From positions 1 through 64,000 of the forward strand of contig JABMNL010000055.1 of the NCBI GenBank assembly GCA_013204585.1: a DNA stretch of 64,000 bases, written 5' to 3'. The DNA comes from SAR202 cluster bacterium. Its GTDB lineage: Bacteria; Chloroflexota; Dehalococcoidia; Lucifugimonadales; UBA3495. Shown here in pieces: positions 32,963 to 41,802 of this stretch. The position numbers and the translations under genes were made by a program. Position 1 is the stretch's first letter, and the number at the start of each line of letters is the position of its first letter. A model generated the notes under the pieces. That model was not told the origin of the DNA. It made no database searches and saw nothing but the letters and a program-made list of their open reading frames with translations.

Positions 32963-33910
32963 TTACCCGGCTATTGCTGGGCCTCGGGCTTTGGCCTTGG
33001 GGTGATCCCACCCGGCCAGATCAGCATGGTACCCGCGCATTTCGCCGGCAAGCACTTCAATGAAGTTCCGCACCGCTTGTCCCATGAACTTGCCCTTCAA
33101 GGTGCAAATTCCGATTACGGAAGACTTAAATATGTGGTCCAGCCGGACTACTCCCAATCGATCGTGGTCTTGGCTGTGCAGGGTGAAATCGTTGCAAACG
33201 GCCACGCCCATCCCGGTTTCCACGTATCGTTTGATGGACTCAGTGTCGTCCAACGCAAGCACGATGTCACAGGATACTCCTTGATTTCTGAGTTCCTGCT
33301 CCACCTTTTGACGGGTTAGGCTTTCGGGTCCGGAGAGAATAAGCGGCCACGGGGAAAGGTCTTGAAGACTGATTTGCTCTTGTTCCAACAATGGATGCCC
33401 TGGTGGCGTCATCAGCACAACGTCGTAACGGAATAATTCTTGGAATTCCAGGGTTGGGTCGTCGGCAGGCGGCGGAGCGCAAAATGCCAGGTCAACCTCG
33501 CCGGACTTGAGTAGGCGCATCAGCGGAGTATACGGTCGGGCCATAAGCTGGATTCGCACATCAGGGTATTGCTTGCTGTAGGACTGTATGCCTGGCGGCA
33601 AATGGTGCAACACCAAGTCGGGGTAGGCACCAACCACAAACGAGCCCCGGCGTTCGGTGTAGTCCATCTGGGTTTTTAGGGTGTCTACTGCTTGAACCAC
33701 CGGGGTGACCAACTCCAACAGAGTGGACCCCTCGGAGGTAAGCTGAATTGGCCGCTTGATACGGTCGAAGAGAGTTATACCAAACTCGTCTTCCAGCTTG
33801 CGAAGATGGGTAGTTACGGTCGGCTGGCCTAACTCTAAAGTACGGGCCGCCTTAGATACGCTTCGCAGCCGAGCAACATGGTAAAAACTGACAAGTTGGC
33901 GCAGTTCCAT
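32963..33910 (-). CDS. LysR-family transcriptional regulator
   Basis: 315 residues. N-terminal winged helix-turn-helix MELRQLVSFYHVARLRSVSKAARTLE-type sequence (residues 1-60: SVSKAAR, LGQPTVTTHLRKLE), then a linker helix and a two-lobed effector domain (GSFVVGAYPDLVLHHLP, DVVLMTPPGHPLL, PLILSGPESLT). Effector unknown. No divergent target is adjacent; the nearest upstream gene set, across a 170-bp gap, is the biotin carboxylase pair. Confidence 0.92.
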   Translation of the reverse strand: MELRQLVSFYHVARLRSVSKAARTLELGQPTVTTHLRKLEDEFGITLFDRIKRPIQLTSEGSTLLELVTPVVQAVDTLKTQMDYTERRGSFVVGAYPDLVLHHLPPGIQSYSKQYPDVRIQLMARPYTPLMRLLKSGEVDLAFCAPPPADDPTLEFQELFRYDVVLMTPPGHPLLEQEQISLQDLSPWPLILSGPESLTRQKVEQELRNQGVSCDIVLALDDTESIKRYVETGMGVAVCNDFTLHSQDHDRLGVVRLDHIFKSSVIGICTLKGKFMGQAVRNFIEVLAGEMRGYHADLAGWDHPKAKARGPAIAG

Positions 33911-34082
33911 CAGGCGTTGCCTCCCCCAATTACATCACGTGCGACAATATAACATATCATAGTCAATTAGGGTAGTAGGAATAAAACACTATCAAAAACC
34001 GGTTCGGTCATCGATCCGGATAGGTTGGAATTTTATCGACCCGGAGCCATGCTGAGGCGGAGTACCAGGCGTAAAAGTGGCT

Positions 34083-34526
34083 TTATTCCAGTTCTATTAG
34101 GGGGTCGTTGGTTCGCACCGCGTCCATGGGTTGTACCAGGACTTCTTTGACTACACCGTCACGGGCAGCGCGAATACTCTGCTCCATCTTCATGGCTTCG
34201 ACCACACACACTTCTTGGCCAGCGGAAACTTTGTCTCCGGGCCGGACGAGGATGGAGATTACGCGTCCGGACATTGGCGAAGAGATGATGTTGTCTGGGC
34301 CGCTGCTGGGGGAGCCACGGGTGGGCGGCGGTGGGACCACGATGCCCGGAGTTTGGGTGCGTCCTCGGCGGGGGCGGCGGACCGGAGACTGGTCGGGAAG
34401 GCCTTCAACTTCAACCAAGAAGGTCTCGCCTTCGACGGTGACCTGAACTGGGGAATGGGTCAGTTCACCAACTTCGACGTTATACCAATTATCGCCAACC
34501 TTGATGCGGAGTGTGGTTACCGCCAA
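34083..34526 (-). CDS. accB: Biotin carboxyl carrier protein subunit
   Basis: 147 residues from a TTG that overlaps the biotin carboxylase stop. The C-terminal biotinyl domain carries the biotinylation motif VEAMKMEQSI (Lys in AMKM), preceded by SPMSGRVISILVRPGDKVSAGQ. A Pro/Arg-rich linker (RRPRRGRTQTPGIVVPPPP) joins it to an N-terminal beta region, as in oxaloacetate-decarboxylase/methylmalonyl-type carriers. It shuttles carboxybiotin for an acyl-CoA carboxylase whose carboxyltransferase is outside the window. Symbol given by analogy. Confidence 0.85.
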   Translation of the reverse strand: MAVTTLRIKVGDNWYNVEVGELTHSPVQVTVEGETFLVEVEGLPDQSPVRRPRRGRTQTPGIVVPPPPTRGSPSSGPDNIISSPMSGRVISILVRPGDKVSAGQEVCVVEAMKMEQSIRAARDGVVKEVLVQPMDAVRTNDPLIELE

Positions 34527-36109
34527 CCCCGGTTCCCCAATGTCCGGGAAAGGAGTTGTTCACGGCGTCCATACACCCGCCAAGGACTGAAGGGACTGGG
34601 TGCGTTGTTTATGGGCTGGGCGGACTTCATAGCGATGGCTAGCGAGACGCCAATTGCAGCGGCGATGCCACGTTCGCCGTTCTCGTGCCCATTTTTCTGT
34701 CCGTTCTGATGCCCGTTGCCGTTCTTTTTCATCTTTCCGTTAGCGCATTTATTTTGGGAGCGGTAATGGATTTCTTCAATCCATATCGGCATCGAGCCGG
34801 TGTGGTAGGTGGCGGCTGCGAATTCCTTGGTGGCCAGAATTTCCCTCAGCAACGGAATGTTGCATTTGACGCCTTCTATCCGGAATTCGAGCAGTGCCCT
34901 TTGCAGGGTTTTTATCGCCTGATTGCGATCCTTTCCCCAGGCCATTACCTTGGCCATTAACGGCTCGTAGTCTAACCCAACGGTATAACCGTTGCAAAGC
35001 GCGGAATCGACTCGAATATGCTCTCCCTCAGGCTGGTGTAGGTCGGTAATATCGCCTGCGTCCGGCATAAATGTCTCGGGGTCTTCGGGGTAAACCCGGA
35101 CCTCAATGGCATGGCCGTTTACCTTCACGTCGTCCTGGGTTACGGGCAAGGTTTCTCCGGCTGCGACCCTAAGTTGTAGTTCCACCAGGTCTAGTCCGGT
35201 CACCAACTCTGTTACGCCGTGCTCCACTTGAAGCCGAGTGTTCATCTCTAGGAAATAGACGCTGCCATCTGCCGAAACTAGGAACTCCACAGTGCCGGTT
35301 GATGTGTAGCCAATGAATTTACCTAGCTTGATTGCCAGGCTGGAGACCCTTTGCCGCAGCCGTGGTGTTAGCTTGGCAGAGGACGGGGTTTCTTCCACTA
35401 GTTTCTGGTTGCGCCGCTGCACGGAGCAGTCGCGCTCGTAGAGGTGGACCAGGTTGCCATGTTGGTCGCCGACGAGCTGGACTTCAATGTGGGATGCGTC
35501 CTTTAGATAACGCTCAAAGAAGAGACGGGAACTGCCAAAGGCGCTTTCCGCCACCTGCCTGGTGCGCTCGATAAGGGGCATCAATTCTTCTTGGGATTCG
35601 ATAATGTGAATGCCGATGCCGCCGCCGCCCCCGGCCGCTTTGACCATTAGGGGGAAGCCCAGTTCCCAGGCTTTGCCAGCGGCGTGCTCGTTGGCTACTG
35701 CTTCGTCGGTGCCGGGGAGTACGGGGAGTCCAGCTTTGCGGGCCAGCTTGCGGGCGCGCAACTTGTCGCCCATTTTCTCCATGACATCTGGGTCCGGCCC
35801 AATAAAGCAAACGGCCGACTCTTTGCAGAGACGGGCAAATTCGGCATTTTCAGATAAGAAGCCGTAGCCGGGGTGGATGGCTTCGGCACCCGACGCCTTG
35901 GCGGCGTTCAGGATATTTTCCATGTTTAAGTAACTGTCATGAGGGGGAGCTTCGCCAACCAAATAGGCCTCGTCGGCCATTTTGACGTGCAATGCTTCCT
36001 GGTCGACCGTCGAATAGATGGCGACAGTCTTTATATCCAACCTCTGACAGGTTCGAATAATACGACAAGCTATCTCGCCACGGTTGGCGATTAGAATCTT
36101 GGCAAACAC
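34517..36109 (-). CDS. accC: Biotin carboxylase
   Basis: 530 residues from GTG. The full biotin carboxylase is present (about 1-450): MFAKILIANRGEIACRII, the ATP-grasp loop KAAGGGGGIGI, SLFFERYLKDASHIEVQ-type segment, and EMNTRLQVEHGVTE with the catalytic Glu/Asn/Arg cluster. A C-terminal extension follows (about 455-530): a low-complexity stretch of Lys, Asn, Gly and His (KKNGNGHQNGQKNGHENG), then a helix and an Arg-rich end. This is not part of the core enzyme. It overlaps the carrier gene by 10 bp. Carboxylates biotin in an ATP- and bicarbonate-dependent step of fatty-acid or propionate metabolism. Confidence 0.92.
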   Translation of the reverse strand: MFAKILIANRGEIACRIIRTCQRLDIKTVAIYSTVDQEALHVKMADEAYLVGEAPPHDSYLNMENILNAAKASGAEAIHPGYGFLSENAEFARLCKESAVCFIGPDPDVMEKMGDKLRARKLARKAGLPVLPGTDEAVANEHAAGKAWELGFPLMVKAAGGGGGIGIHIIESQEELMPLIERTRQVAESAFGSSRLFFERYLKDASHIEVQLVGDQHGNLVHLYERDCSVQRRNQKLVEETPSSAKLTPRLRQRVSSLAIKLGKFIGYTSTGTVEFLVSADGSVYFLEMNTRLQVEHGVTELVTGLDLVELQLRVAAGETLPVTQDDVKVNGHAIEVRVYPEDPETFMPDAGDITDLHQPEGEHIRVDSALCNGYTVGLDYEPLMAKVMAWGKDRNQAIKTLQRALLEFRIEGVKCNIPLLREILATKEFAAATYHTGSMPIWIEEIHYRSQNKCANGKMKKNGNGHQNGQKNGHENGERGIAAAIGVSLAIAMKSAQPINNAPSPFSPWRVYGRREQLLSRTLGNRGWR

Positions 36110-36197
36110 AATTTACCCTTCGTATTGAGGAACGGTAGCCCTGAATTTAAGCGTAAAACTACGGGCCCCGCTCAAAAATGAGCTATAAGCTCTGATT

Positions 36198-36971
36198 TTA
36201 TACCTCAGATAGGGACTCATTGTGTAGGCGCTCCAAGAACGAGTTAGAACGAATTTCTTTACCCAACCAATAGCTAACAGTGGTCAAAAGCAGGGATTTT
36301 AGTTCTTCTGCCAGTTCGTCGTCGATGGCAATGTTGCAGGCTTCATAGATGTTGCTTCGGTCAAAGTGACGCAGAATCTTTAGCGCACGCAACGATAGTG
36401 GCCTCAGGTGGGCATCGTCGGGGCTGCATTCTAGACACAGAGTGCCGCCCACGTTGGGGCTGAACCGGTGGGCGCCGGGCTCTAGTTCCACCCGGCACTC
36501 AACGCATTGGTACAGCTCGGGTGACAGGCCGGATACCTGTAACAAGTGAAGTTCAAAGAAACGCAGGGGAGTGTCCGACTGGGGGTTGGCCGCCACCGCC
36601 CTCAGGGTATCAATCATCAATTGGAACAGGCCTGGGTTGGCGCTTTCTTCCGCCCCAAAGCCGCCAACTAGTTCGGCCAGGTATTGACCCTTGGCGATGG
36701 CTGTCAGGTCTCCTTTCAATGTGGCGAAGCCATCGACGACTTCTGCCTGGGAGATAACGTCCATGTTGCGGCCATGGGCCAAGGACAACTTTACAATGGT
36801 CAAAGGCTCCAGATGGCCCATAAGTTTACTGGTCGACCGCCTGGCGCCCTTACCCACCGCGCGAACCTTTCCCTGGTCTCTGGTGTACATGGTCACCAGC
36901 AGGTCGGCCTCGCCCAACGGCGTGTGGCTCAGGGTGATTGCTTCGCAGCGATAAGTCCTGGGTGGGGCCAT
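36198..36971 (-). CDS. recO: DNA repair protein RecO
   Basis: 257 residues. N-terminal OB fold RCEAITLSHTPLGEADLLVTMYTRDQGKVRAVGKGARR (residues 8-45) is the family signature. A Cys-rich zinc module (CVECRVELEPGAHRFSPNVGGTLC) follows near 155-185. It helps RecR load RecA at gaps. Its start lies three bases after the recR stop-codon boundary; both face the same way, so the pair works and is transcribed together. Confidence 0.95.
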   Translation of the reverse strand: MAPPRTYRCEAITLSHTPLGEADLLVTMYTRDQGKVRAVGKGARRSTSKLMGHLEPLTIVKLSLAHGRNMDVISQAEVVDGFATLKGDLTAIAKGQYLAELVGGFGAEESANPGLFQLMIDTLRAVAANPQSDTPLRFFELHLLQVSGLSPELYQCVECRVELEPGAHRFSPNVGGTLCLECSPDDAHLRPLSLRALKILRHFDRSNIYEACNIAIDDELAEELKSLLLTTVSYWLGKEIRSNSFLERLHNESLSEV

Positions 36972-36973
36972 GG

Positions 36974-37588
36974 CTAGAGCTCCTGGCGGCCCTGAAACGC
37001 TCTGCTCAGAGTGGTTTCGTCGGAATATTCCAATGATCCGCCCACTGGCAGACCCCTGGCAAGGTGGGTGACGCGCAGGTCTTCGCGGCCTTGGTGGCGG
37101 CGGATATACATGGCGGTGGCCTCGCCTTCAAGAGTGGGGTTGGTAGCCACCACCAATTCGACTAAATCCGGCTGGGCCAAGCGGGAGAAAAGTTCTTTCA
37201 GCTTTATCTGATCGGGCCCGATGCCGTTGATTGGCGAAATCACGCCGTGGAGGACATGGTAGAGGCCGCGGTAGCTGCGGGTACGCTCTAAGGCCAGGAT
37301 GTCTAGGGGTTCCTCAACGACGCAGACGATGGTCTGGTCGCGGCGGGGGTCGGAGCATATCGAGCAGGGAGAGGCGTCGGTCAGATTCTGGCAATGCTCA
37401 CAGAATATGATGTTCTGTTTGGCAGCGGTTACGGCGTCGGCCAGGGCGGTAGCTTCTTCATCGGGCAGTCGGATAATGTAGTAGGCCAGGCGTTGGGCGC
37501 TCTTCGGGCCAATTCCTGGCAATCGGTTAAGTTCTTGCACCAACCGAGACAGAGACGGGGCTGCGCCGGGGACGTTGTCTTGAGTCAT
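36974..37588 (-). CDS. recR: Recombination protein RecR
   Basis: 204 residues. N-terminal HhH (RLPGIGPKSAQRLAYYI), zinc motif CEHCQNLTDASPCSIC, and Toprim domain VCVVEEPLDILALERT with DxD-type acids, ending in the conserved THLARGLPVGGSLEYSDETTLSRA. Standard length. Works with RecO. Located between recO and ybaB; the ybaB-recR gap contains a five-copy minisatellite. Confidence 0.97.
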   Translation of the reverse strand: MTQDNVPGAAPSLSRLVQELNRLPGIGPKSAQRLAYYIIRLPDEEATALADAVTAAKQNIIFCEHCQNLTDASPCSICSDPRRDQTIVCVVEEPLDILALERTRSYRGLYHVLHGVISPINGIGPDQIKLKELFSRLAQPDLVELVVATNPTLEGEATAMYIRRHQGREDLRVTHLARGLPVGGSLEYSDETTLSRAFQGRQEL

Positions 37589-37625
37589 ATTATCGCGAGT
37601 GCTTTATTTAAGGCGCGTTCCTGAT

Positions 37626-37695
37626 GGTGCGTGATTGCTGGTGCGTTGTTGCTGGCGCGTTATTGCTGGCGCGTTATTGCTGGCGCGTTATTGAT
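37626..37695. repeat. 14-bp tandem repeat, five copies
   Basis: Unit GGCGCGTTATTGCT, with two slightly diverged copies at the left (GGTGCGTGATTGCT, GGTGCGTTGTTGCT) and one at the right ending in GAT. It lies between ybaB and recR, 25 bp 3' of the ybaB stop in transcript sense. Candidate variable-number tandem repeat. Confidence 0.9.
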
Positions 37696-37720
37696 AGAGC
37701 TACCGGTCGGCGGCCCAGGT

Positions 37721-38020
37721 CTAAGAGAAGCCTGGGATGTTCATACCGCCGGTGACCACGGCCATCTTCTGGGCGGCCAGTTCCTGGGCTTTGGTGGAAG
37801 CGTCGTTCACTGCGGCCAGCACCATTTCTTGAAGCAGATCCACCTCTTCGGCGGCCTCTGGGTCAATGGTCACCGACTCGACGATTTGCTTGCCGGTCAT
37901 CACCACTTTTACTGCGCCACCACCGGCGCTGCCCTCAACGGTGAGGGTCTCCAGCTCTTCTTGAATCTTCTGCAATTGGGCCAGTTGTTTTTGCGCCTGA
38001 CGCATCATATTACGGTTCAA
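37721..38020 (-). CDS. ybaB: YbaB/EbfC nucleoid-associated protein
   Basis: 99 residues; NRNMMRQAQKQLAQLQKIQEELETL, the GGGAVKVVMTGKQIVESVTIDP core and VLAAVNDASTKAQELAAQKM are typical. The TTG start overlaps the dnaX stop (TTGA), a conserved dnaX-ybaB-recR arrangement. DNA-binding dimer; role not fully settled. Confidence 0.93.
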   Translation of the reverse strand: MNRNMMRQAQKQLAQLQKIQEELETLTVEGSAGGGAVKVVMTGKQIVESVTIDPEAAEEVDLLQEMVLAAVNDASTKAQELAAQKMAVVTGGMNIPGFS

Positions 38021-39702
38021 TCTTCAATCTCCTCTAGGACTCTAGCTCCCATTCCCAGGGCAGTGCGGACTAGAGAACTTTGCTGGGCGGTCTTTGCTGT
38101 ATTGGCGGTCGCACCGCCACCGCTGGCCAGGGCGAGACGGAGCTCGTAGGTTGCCCCAAATGAGTTGGTTACAGCCTCGCTCACCTGACGGCGGGATCCG
38201 GGGTCGTCCATTTCTTCCTGCATTCGTACCAAGTTGGCCTTATTGGAGAACGCCAAGACGAGCGTGTTGTCCTCAAGAGACACGGAGTTGGCCTTGCAGT
38301 CGCGGAGCAGTGCGCCCAGGTTATATTTCTTACCCTTGAGGCGTCCCAATACTTTAACCGCCGCCAGCCACCGAGTGCCAAGTTCGGAGATTGGTTCTGG
38401 GTCTGGGGCCGCTCGCCGCTGGCTGGGAGATTGTTCGGGAACTCTGGCCGGAGGTCTTGCGGGAGCAGGCCGACCGGCATCGGAATTCGGCCCTCTAGTC
38501 TGAGGGGGCGGGGTCGCGCCACGAGGTGCACGGTTTTGTTGAGCCGGGGCCTGGGCTGCGGCCCGGGCAGCGGGAGCTGGCTGCGCTGCCGGTGGGGCGG
38601 TATCTTCGCAAATCTCCACCACGGCCAGTTCCAGGGGTAGGGTGGATGGCGCATCATAGCGCATGTTCACGTCGCCCCAGATTTTTAGACTTCGCACGAT
38701 GCGCCAGGGGGGTAAGCTGCCGATTAATTCCTTTAGTTGGGCGGTTACGTCCTCAGAGATGTCAATTGCGTCTTCTGAGCCCCATTGCAGGTGCATTGTG
38801 GCCCGCAGCAGCTCTATGACTTGCTTGTGTAGTTGGCGGAGGTCTGTGCCGCCCCAGGCAGCCCTGTTCACCGCCGATAGCGAGGCCGAGGTGTTGCCCA
38901 TGAGCAGGTATTTCACCAGTTCCAGGGCACTTTCGCCGTTATTCAGGCCCAGGAGTTCCTCTACCTGTTTTAGCGTAACGCCGCCGGTCGAAGAGACAAC
39001 CAGTTGTTCCAACAGGTTTTCCGCGTCCCGCAGGCTACCCGACGCGTGGCGGGCCACCAGGCGTATTGCGTCGGGCTCGACGGTCACGCCTTCTGCTTCG
39101 GTGATGTCGGCCAGGCGACCGTAAATTAAGTCCGAGCTGATGCGGCGGAAGTCGAAGCGCTGGCAACGAGAGATGATGGTTGGCAGAATCCGGTGGGCTT
39201 CGGTGGTGCAAAGCACGAAAATTACGTGGGCTGGCGGCTCTTCCAAGGTCTTTAAAAAGGCGTTGGAAGCCGCGTCGGTCAGCATGTGGGCTTCGTCGAT
39301 GATGTAGACCTTGCGCAGGCCCTGGGCCGGGGCGAAGTTCACTTTATCCCGGATGTCTCGTATCTCGTCGATGCCCCGGTTGCTGGCGGCATCTAGCTCG
39401 ATGATGTCCATGAACTGGCCGCCGTTGACCGAGCGGCAGTTGGTGCAGGCGTCGCAGGGATTGCCGTCCTGAATGTCCAGGCAGTTAACGGCCTTGGCGA
39501 TGATTCGGGCGGTGGTGGTCTTGCCGCTGCCCCTGGGACCGCAGAACAGATATGAGTGGGAGACCCGGCCCTGCTTGATGGACTGGCGGAGTGTGGTGGA
39601 GACGTGATCCTGCCCAACCAGCTGGCTGAAGCTGGATGGACGCCACTTACGGTAGAAAACCTGGGCATTAGCGGCCGGATCGGTTATGGCCTGGCCAGTC
39701 AT
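38017..39702 (-). CDS. dnaX: DNA polymerase III subunits gamma and tau
   Basis: 561 residues. AAA+ clamp-loader ATPase with Walker A FCGPRGSGKTTTAR, zinc module CLDIQDGNPCDACTNC, Walker B IIDEAHMLT, sensor SRCQRFDF. Domain III follows (VIELLRATMHL). A long Pro/Ala-rich disordered region (about 375-445) leads to a C-terminal tau-like domain (VLGRLKGKKYNLGALLRDC). TGA stop overlapping ybaB. Loads the sliding clamp during replication. Confidence 0.96.
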   Translation of the reverse strand: MTGQAITDPAANAQVFYRKWRPSSFSQLVGQDHVSTTLRQSIKQGRVSHSYLFCGPRGSGKTTTARIIAKAVNCLDIQDGNPCDACTNCRSVNGGQFMDIIELDAASNRGIDEIRDIRDKVNFAPAQGLRKVYIIDEAHMLTDAASNAFLKTLEEPPAHVIFVLCTTEAHRILPTIISRCQRFDFRRISSDLIYGRLADITEAEGVTVEPDAIRLVARHASGSLRDAENLLEQLVVSSTGGVTLKQVEELLGLNNGESALELVKYLLMGNTSASLSAVNRAAWGGTDLRQLHKQVIELLRATMHLQWGSEDAIDISEDVTAQLKELIGSLPPWRIVRSLKIWGDVNMRYDAPSTLPLELAVVEICEDTAPPAAQPAPAARAAAQAPAQQNRAPRGATPPPQTRGPNSDAGRPAPARPPARVPEQSPSQRRAAPDPEPISELGTRWLAAVKVLGRLKGKKYNLGALLRDCKANSVSLEDNTLVLAFSNKANLVRMQEEMDDPGSRRQVSEAVTNSFGATYELRLALASGGGATANTAKTAQQSSLVRTALGMGARVLEEIED

Positions 39703-39718
39703 TACAGTCGGGACTCCA

Positions 39719-40291
39719 TCACGTTTTAATCTGGATGTTAAGCGTTTTGAGAGCCACGCGCTCTTTGGATTGCATCAGCGCGGCTTCTTCCGGTTCCATG
39801 TGATCGTGTCCGGTCAGGTGCAACACTCCATGTACTACCAGAAGGGCTAACTCATGTTCAAGGGGTACGCCGCGCTCTTCTGCCTGACGTTGCGTTTGAG
39901 GGTAAGACACAATCACTTCACCCAGGGGTGAAGGTTCGCCGGGCGGCATGACGAAATCGAAGCCGCCGGTGTCTTCGGGAGGTTCCGATTCGCCTTCCCA
40001 ATGACCGGGATGGTTGGCGGAGAAAGACAATACGTCAGTCACTTCGTCCAGTCCCCGGAACTGGCCGTTTAGGCTGCGTACGGTGTCGTCGTTGGTAATG
40101 AGCAGACTCATCTGCGCCGCCTCCGTCCCCTCGATTGCTACGTCCAATGCCGCTTTCGCCACGTTGGTCAGCCAATCTTCAGTAGACGCACCAGACGCAC
40201 CCGAAATTTCTCCCAGAATATCGCTGAAAATACTGTCAGCGAATGGCTCATCCACGGATACGTAAACCTGACGGTCTTGTTGGCTGCTCAA
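39719..40291 (-). CDS. ybeY: Endoribonuclease YbeY, 16S rRNA maturation
   Basis: 190 residues from a TTG start. The zinc site HGVLHLTGHDH is complete near the C-terminus; LNGQFRGLDEVTDVLSF and GEVIVSYPQTQRQAEE are family segments. It is longer than usual because of an insertion (GHWEGESEPPEDTGGFDFVMPPGE) in the middle, absent in the E. coli protein. Participates in 16S rRNA 3'-end maturation and ribosome quality control. Confidence 0.93.
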   Translation of the reverse strand: MSSQQDRQVYVSVDEPFADSIFSDILGEISGASGASTEDWLTNVAKAALDVAIEGTEAAQMSLLITNDDTVRSLNGQFRGLDEVTDVLSFSANHPGHWEGESEPPEDTGGFDFVMPPGEPSPLGEVIVSYPQTQRQAEERGVPLEHELALLVVHGVLHLTGHDHMEPEEAALMQSKERVALKTLNIQIKT

Positions 40292-40526
40292 ATACGGGTC
40301 TCAGGCCTGGGTAAGGGGATTCAATTGCGGTAATAGACCGTAGCTTTAGGCTGGAAATCGAGGCTGAGGCAATCATAGCACGGTGGCTTCTAGAGCGACA
40401 AGAACCGGCGGTACAAGACATAACCAAGCTGCTCTAATCAGGTGCTTGTTTGTCTCTTGAGATTGAATCCTAGTGCGCTAGTCGGCATCACATTAGTCAC
40501 TGTTCCCGTATTGAGGAGGATTGGTG

Positions 40527-41159
40527 ATGGCCAAGGCTAGACGAAGAAATGGCGGTCGCATTTCAGGGGCGGCTCGTCAAGGATCACAGCAACAGAAGAA
40601 TAAACTGATGAAAAATGGTCTAGGAGCGGCGGCGGTGGTCGCCGTCGTTGCGCTAATCGTATTCGCAGTAGCTTCTAGCAGCAGCAGTAGCGGCGAAGGC
40701 GCTAGAGCACCGGATTTCGACTTCCAGTTATACCAAGGCGCCAACGACGTTGGTTTCCCAGAAGGCAGCCTGTCTAGCCTCCACGGTCAACCAATAATTC
40801 TGAATTTCTGGGCCGGATTGTGCCCGCCGTGTCGGGCTGAAATGCCGCAGTTCCAGGCCTTCTACAATGAATTCCAAGACCAAATTATGCTGTTGGGCAT
40901 CGATATTGGGCCATTTACCGGCTTGGGATCTCACGACGACGCCGACGCGTTGTTGCGGGAATTGGGAGTGTCTTATCCCGCTGGCTGGACTGACGACTCC
41001 AGTGTGCCCCGCAAATATGGCGTGACGGGCATGCCCACGACTGTCTTTATCAAATCGGACGGTGAAATATTCAGAAAAAGCGTGGGCGCTATCGATGCTA
41101 ATTTCCTGGCTAGGGCCACCCAGGACTTGCTGGCCGCAGAAGCGGTTGAGGGGTCTTAA
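40527..41159 (+). CDS. Membrane-anchored TlpA-like thioredoxin
   Basis: 210 residues from the ATG at 40527 (GGAGG seven bases upstream; GTG and TTG in the same frame just before it are less likely). Basic N-terminus, one helix at about 30-50 (AAAVVAVVALIVFAVA), Ser-rich linker, then a thioredoxin domain with NFWAGLCPPCRAEMPQF and the cis-Pro segment VTGMPTTVFI. Cysteine codons are intact here, in contrast to the TGA-containing paralogue at 7663-8382. Reduces or oxidises envelope thiols. Confidence 0.9.
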   Translation: MAKARRRNGGRISGAARQGSQQQKNKLMKNGLGAAAVVAVVALIVFAVASSSSSSGEGARAPDFDFQLYQGANDVGFPEGSLSSLHGQPIILNFWAGLCPPCRAEMPQFQAFYNEFQDQIMLLGIDIGPFTGLGSHDDADALLRELGVSYPAGWTDDSSVPRKYGVTGMPTTVFIKSDGEIFRKSVGAIDANFLARATQDLLAAEAVEGS

Positions 41160-41168
41160 CCAAAGGCA

Positions 41169-41654
41169 CTAGCTTGCCTTCCAGACCTGACGTTCGAATT
41201 TTTCGCCCACTAGAGTATTGGCGGCGGCGGTGTCGATGTCGATGGCAAAGCAATGGAAGTCCTGCTGCTCCAGCGGGATATCAATCTTTTTGCACATGGC
41301 CTTAATGTATCTCTGTCGCTCACCTGGGTCCGTTACGTCGATGGCGTGCCCGTAGACCTTGAACTCGCCCTCGCTGCCGTGACGGTCTGAGACTGCGTTG
41401 TGCACGGAGCAGCGTGGGTCGCGCAGCAGATCAAGCGCCTTTCGTGACTGCCACATCATGCCCAAATAAAGCTGGCCGTTGAAGAACAAAGGCTCCACCG
41501 GGGATATACGAGGCCAGCCGTTCTTGCGCAACGTGGCAATCATCACCAGCCCATGCCGGTCCAAACGCTCTTCGCCCAAAGCGGCCAATTTGGGGTCTTG
41601 CTCTGCGAACTCTTGCCAGGTCAAACTGGGTTCCTCCAGAATTGGACTCTGCAT
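41169..41654 (-). CDS. Pyridoxamine 5'-phosphate oxidase-fold (PPOX) flavoprotein
   Basis: 161 residues: LVMIATLRKNGWPRISPVEPLFFNGQLYLG and ALDLLRDPRCSVHNAV are the flavin-binding strands of the PPOX fold. FMN- or F420-dependent; role unknown. It converges on the thioredoxin gene, whose stop is 10 bp away. Confidence 0.87.
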   Translation of the reverse strand: MQSPILEEPSLTWQEFAEQDPKLAALGEERLDRHGLVMIATLRKNGWPRISPVEPLFFNGQLYLGMMWQSRKALDLLRDPRCSVHNAVSDRHGSEGEFKVYGHAIDVTDPGERQRYIKAMCKKIDIPLEQQDFHCFAIDIDTAAANTLVGEKFERQVWKAS

Positions 41655-41802
41655 TAGCTAATTCATGGTAATTCTATGGATGATTACCGGCAACGAGCGA
41701 TTGACATGGAATATTTGCACTCTGATAATGCCAGAATTCCAGTCAAATATGGGCACGCACTGCCCATTGGGTAGCACAATTTGCCATTGGGGGTAAGAAA
41801 TC

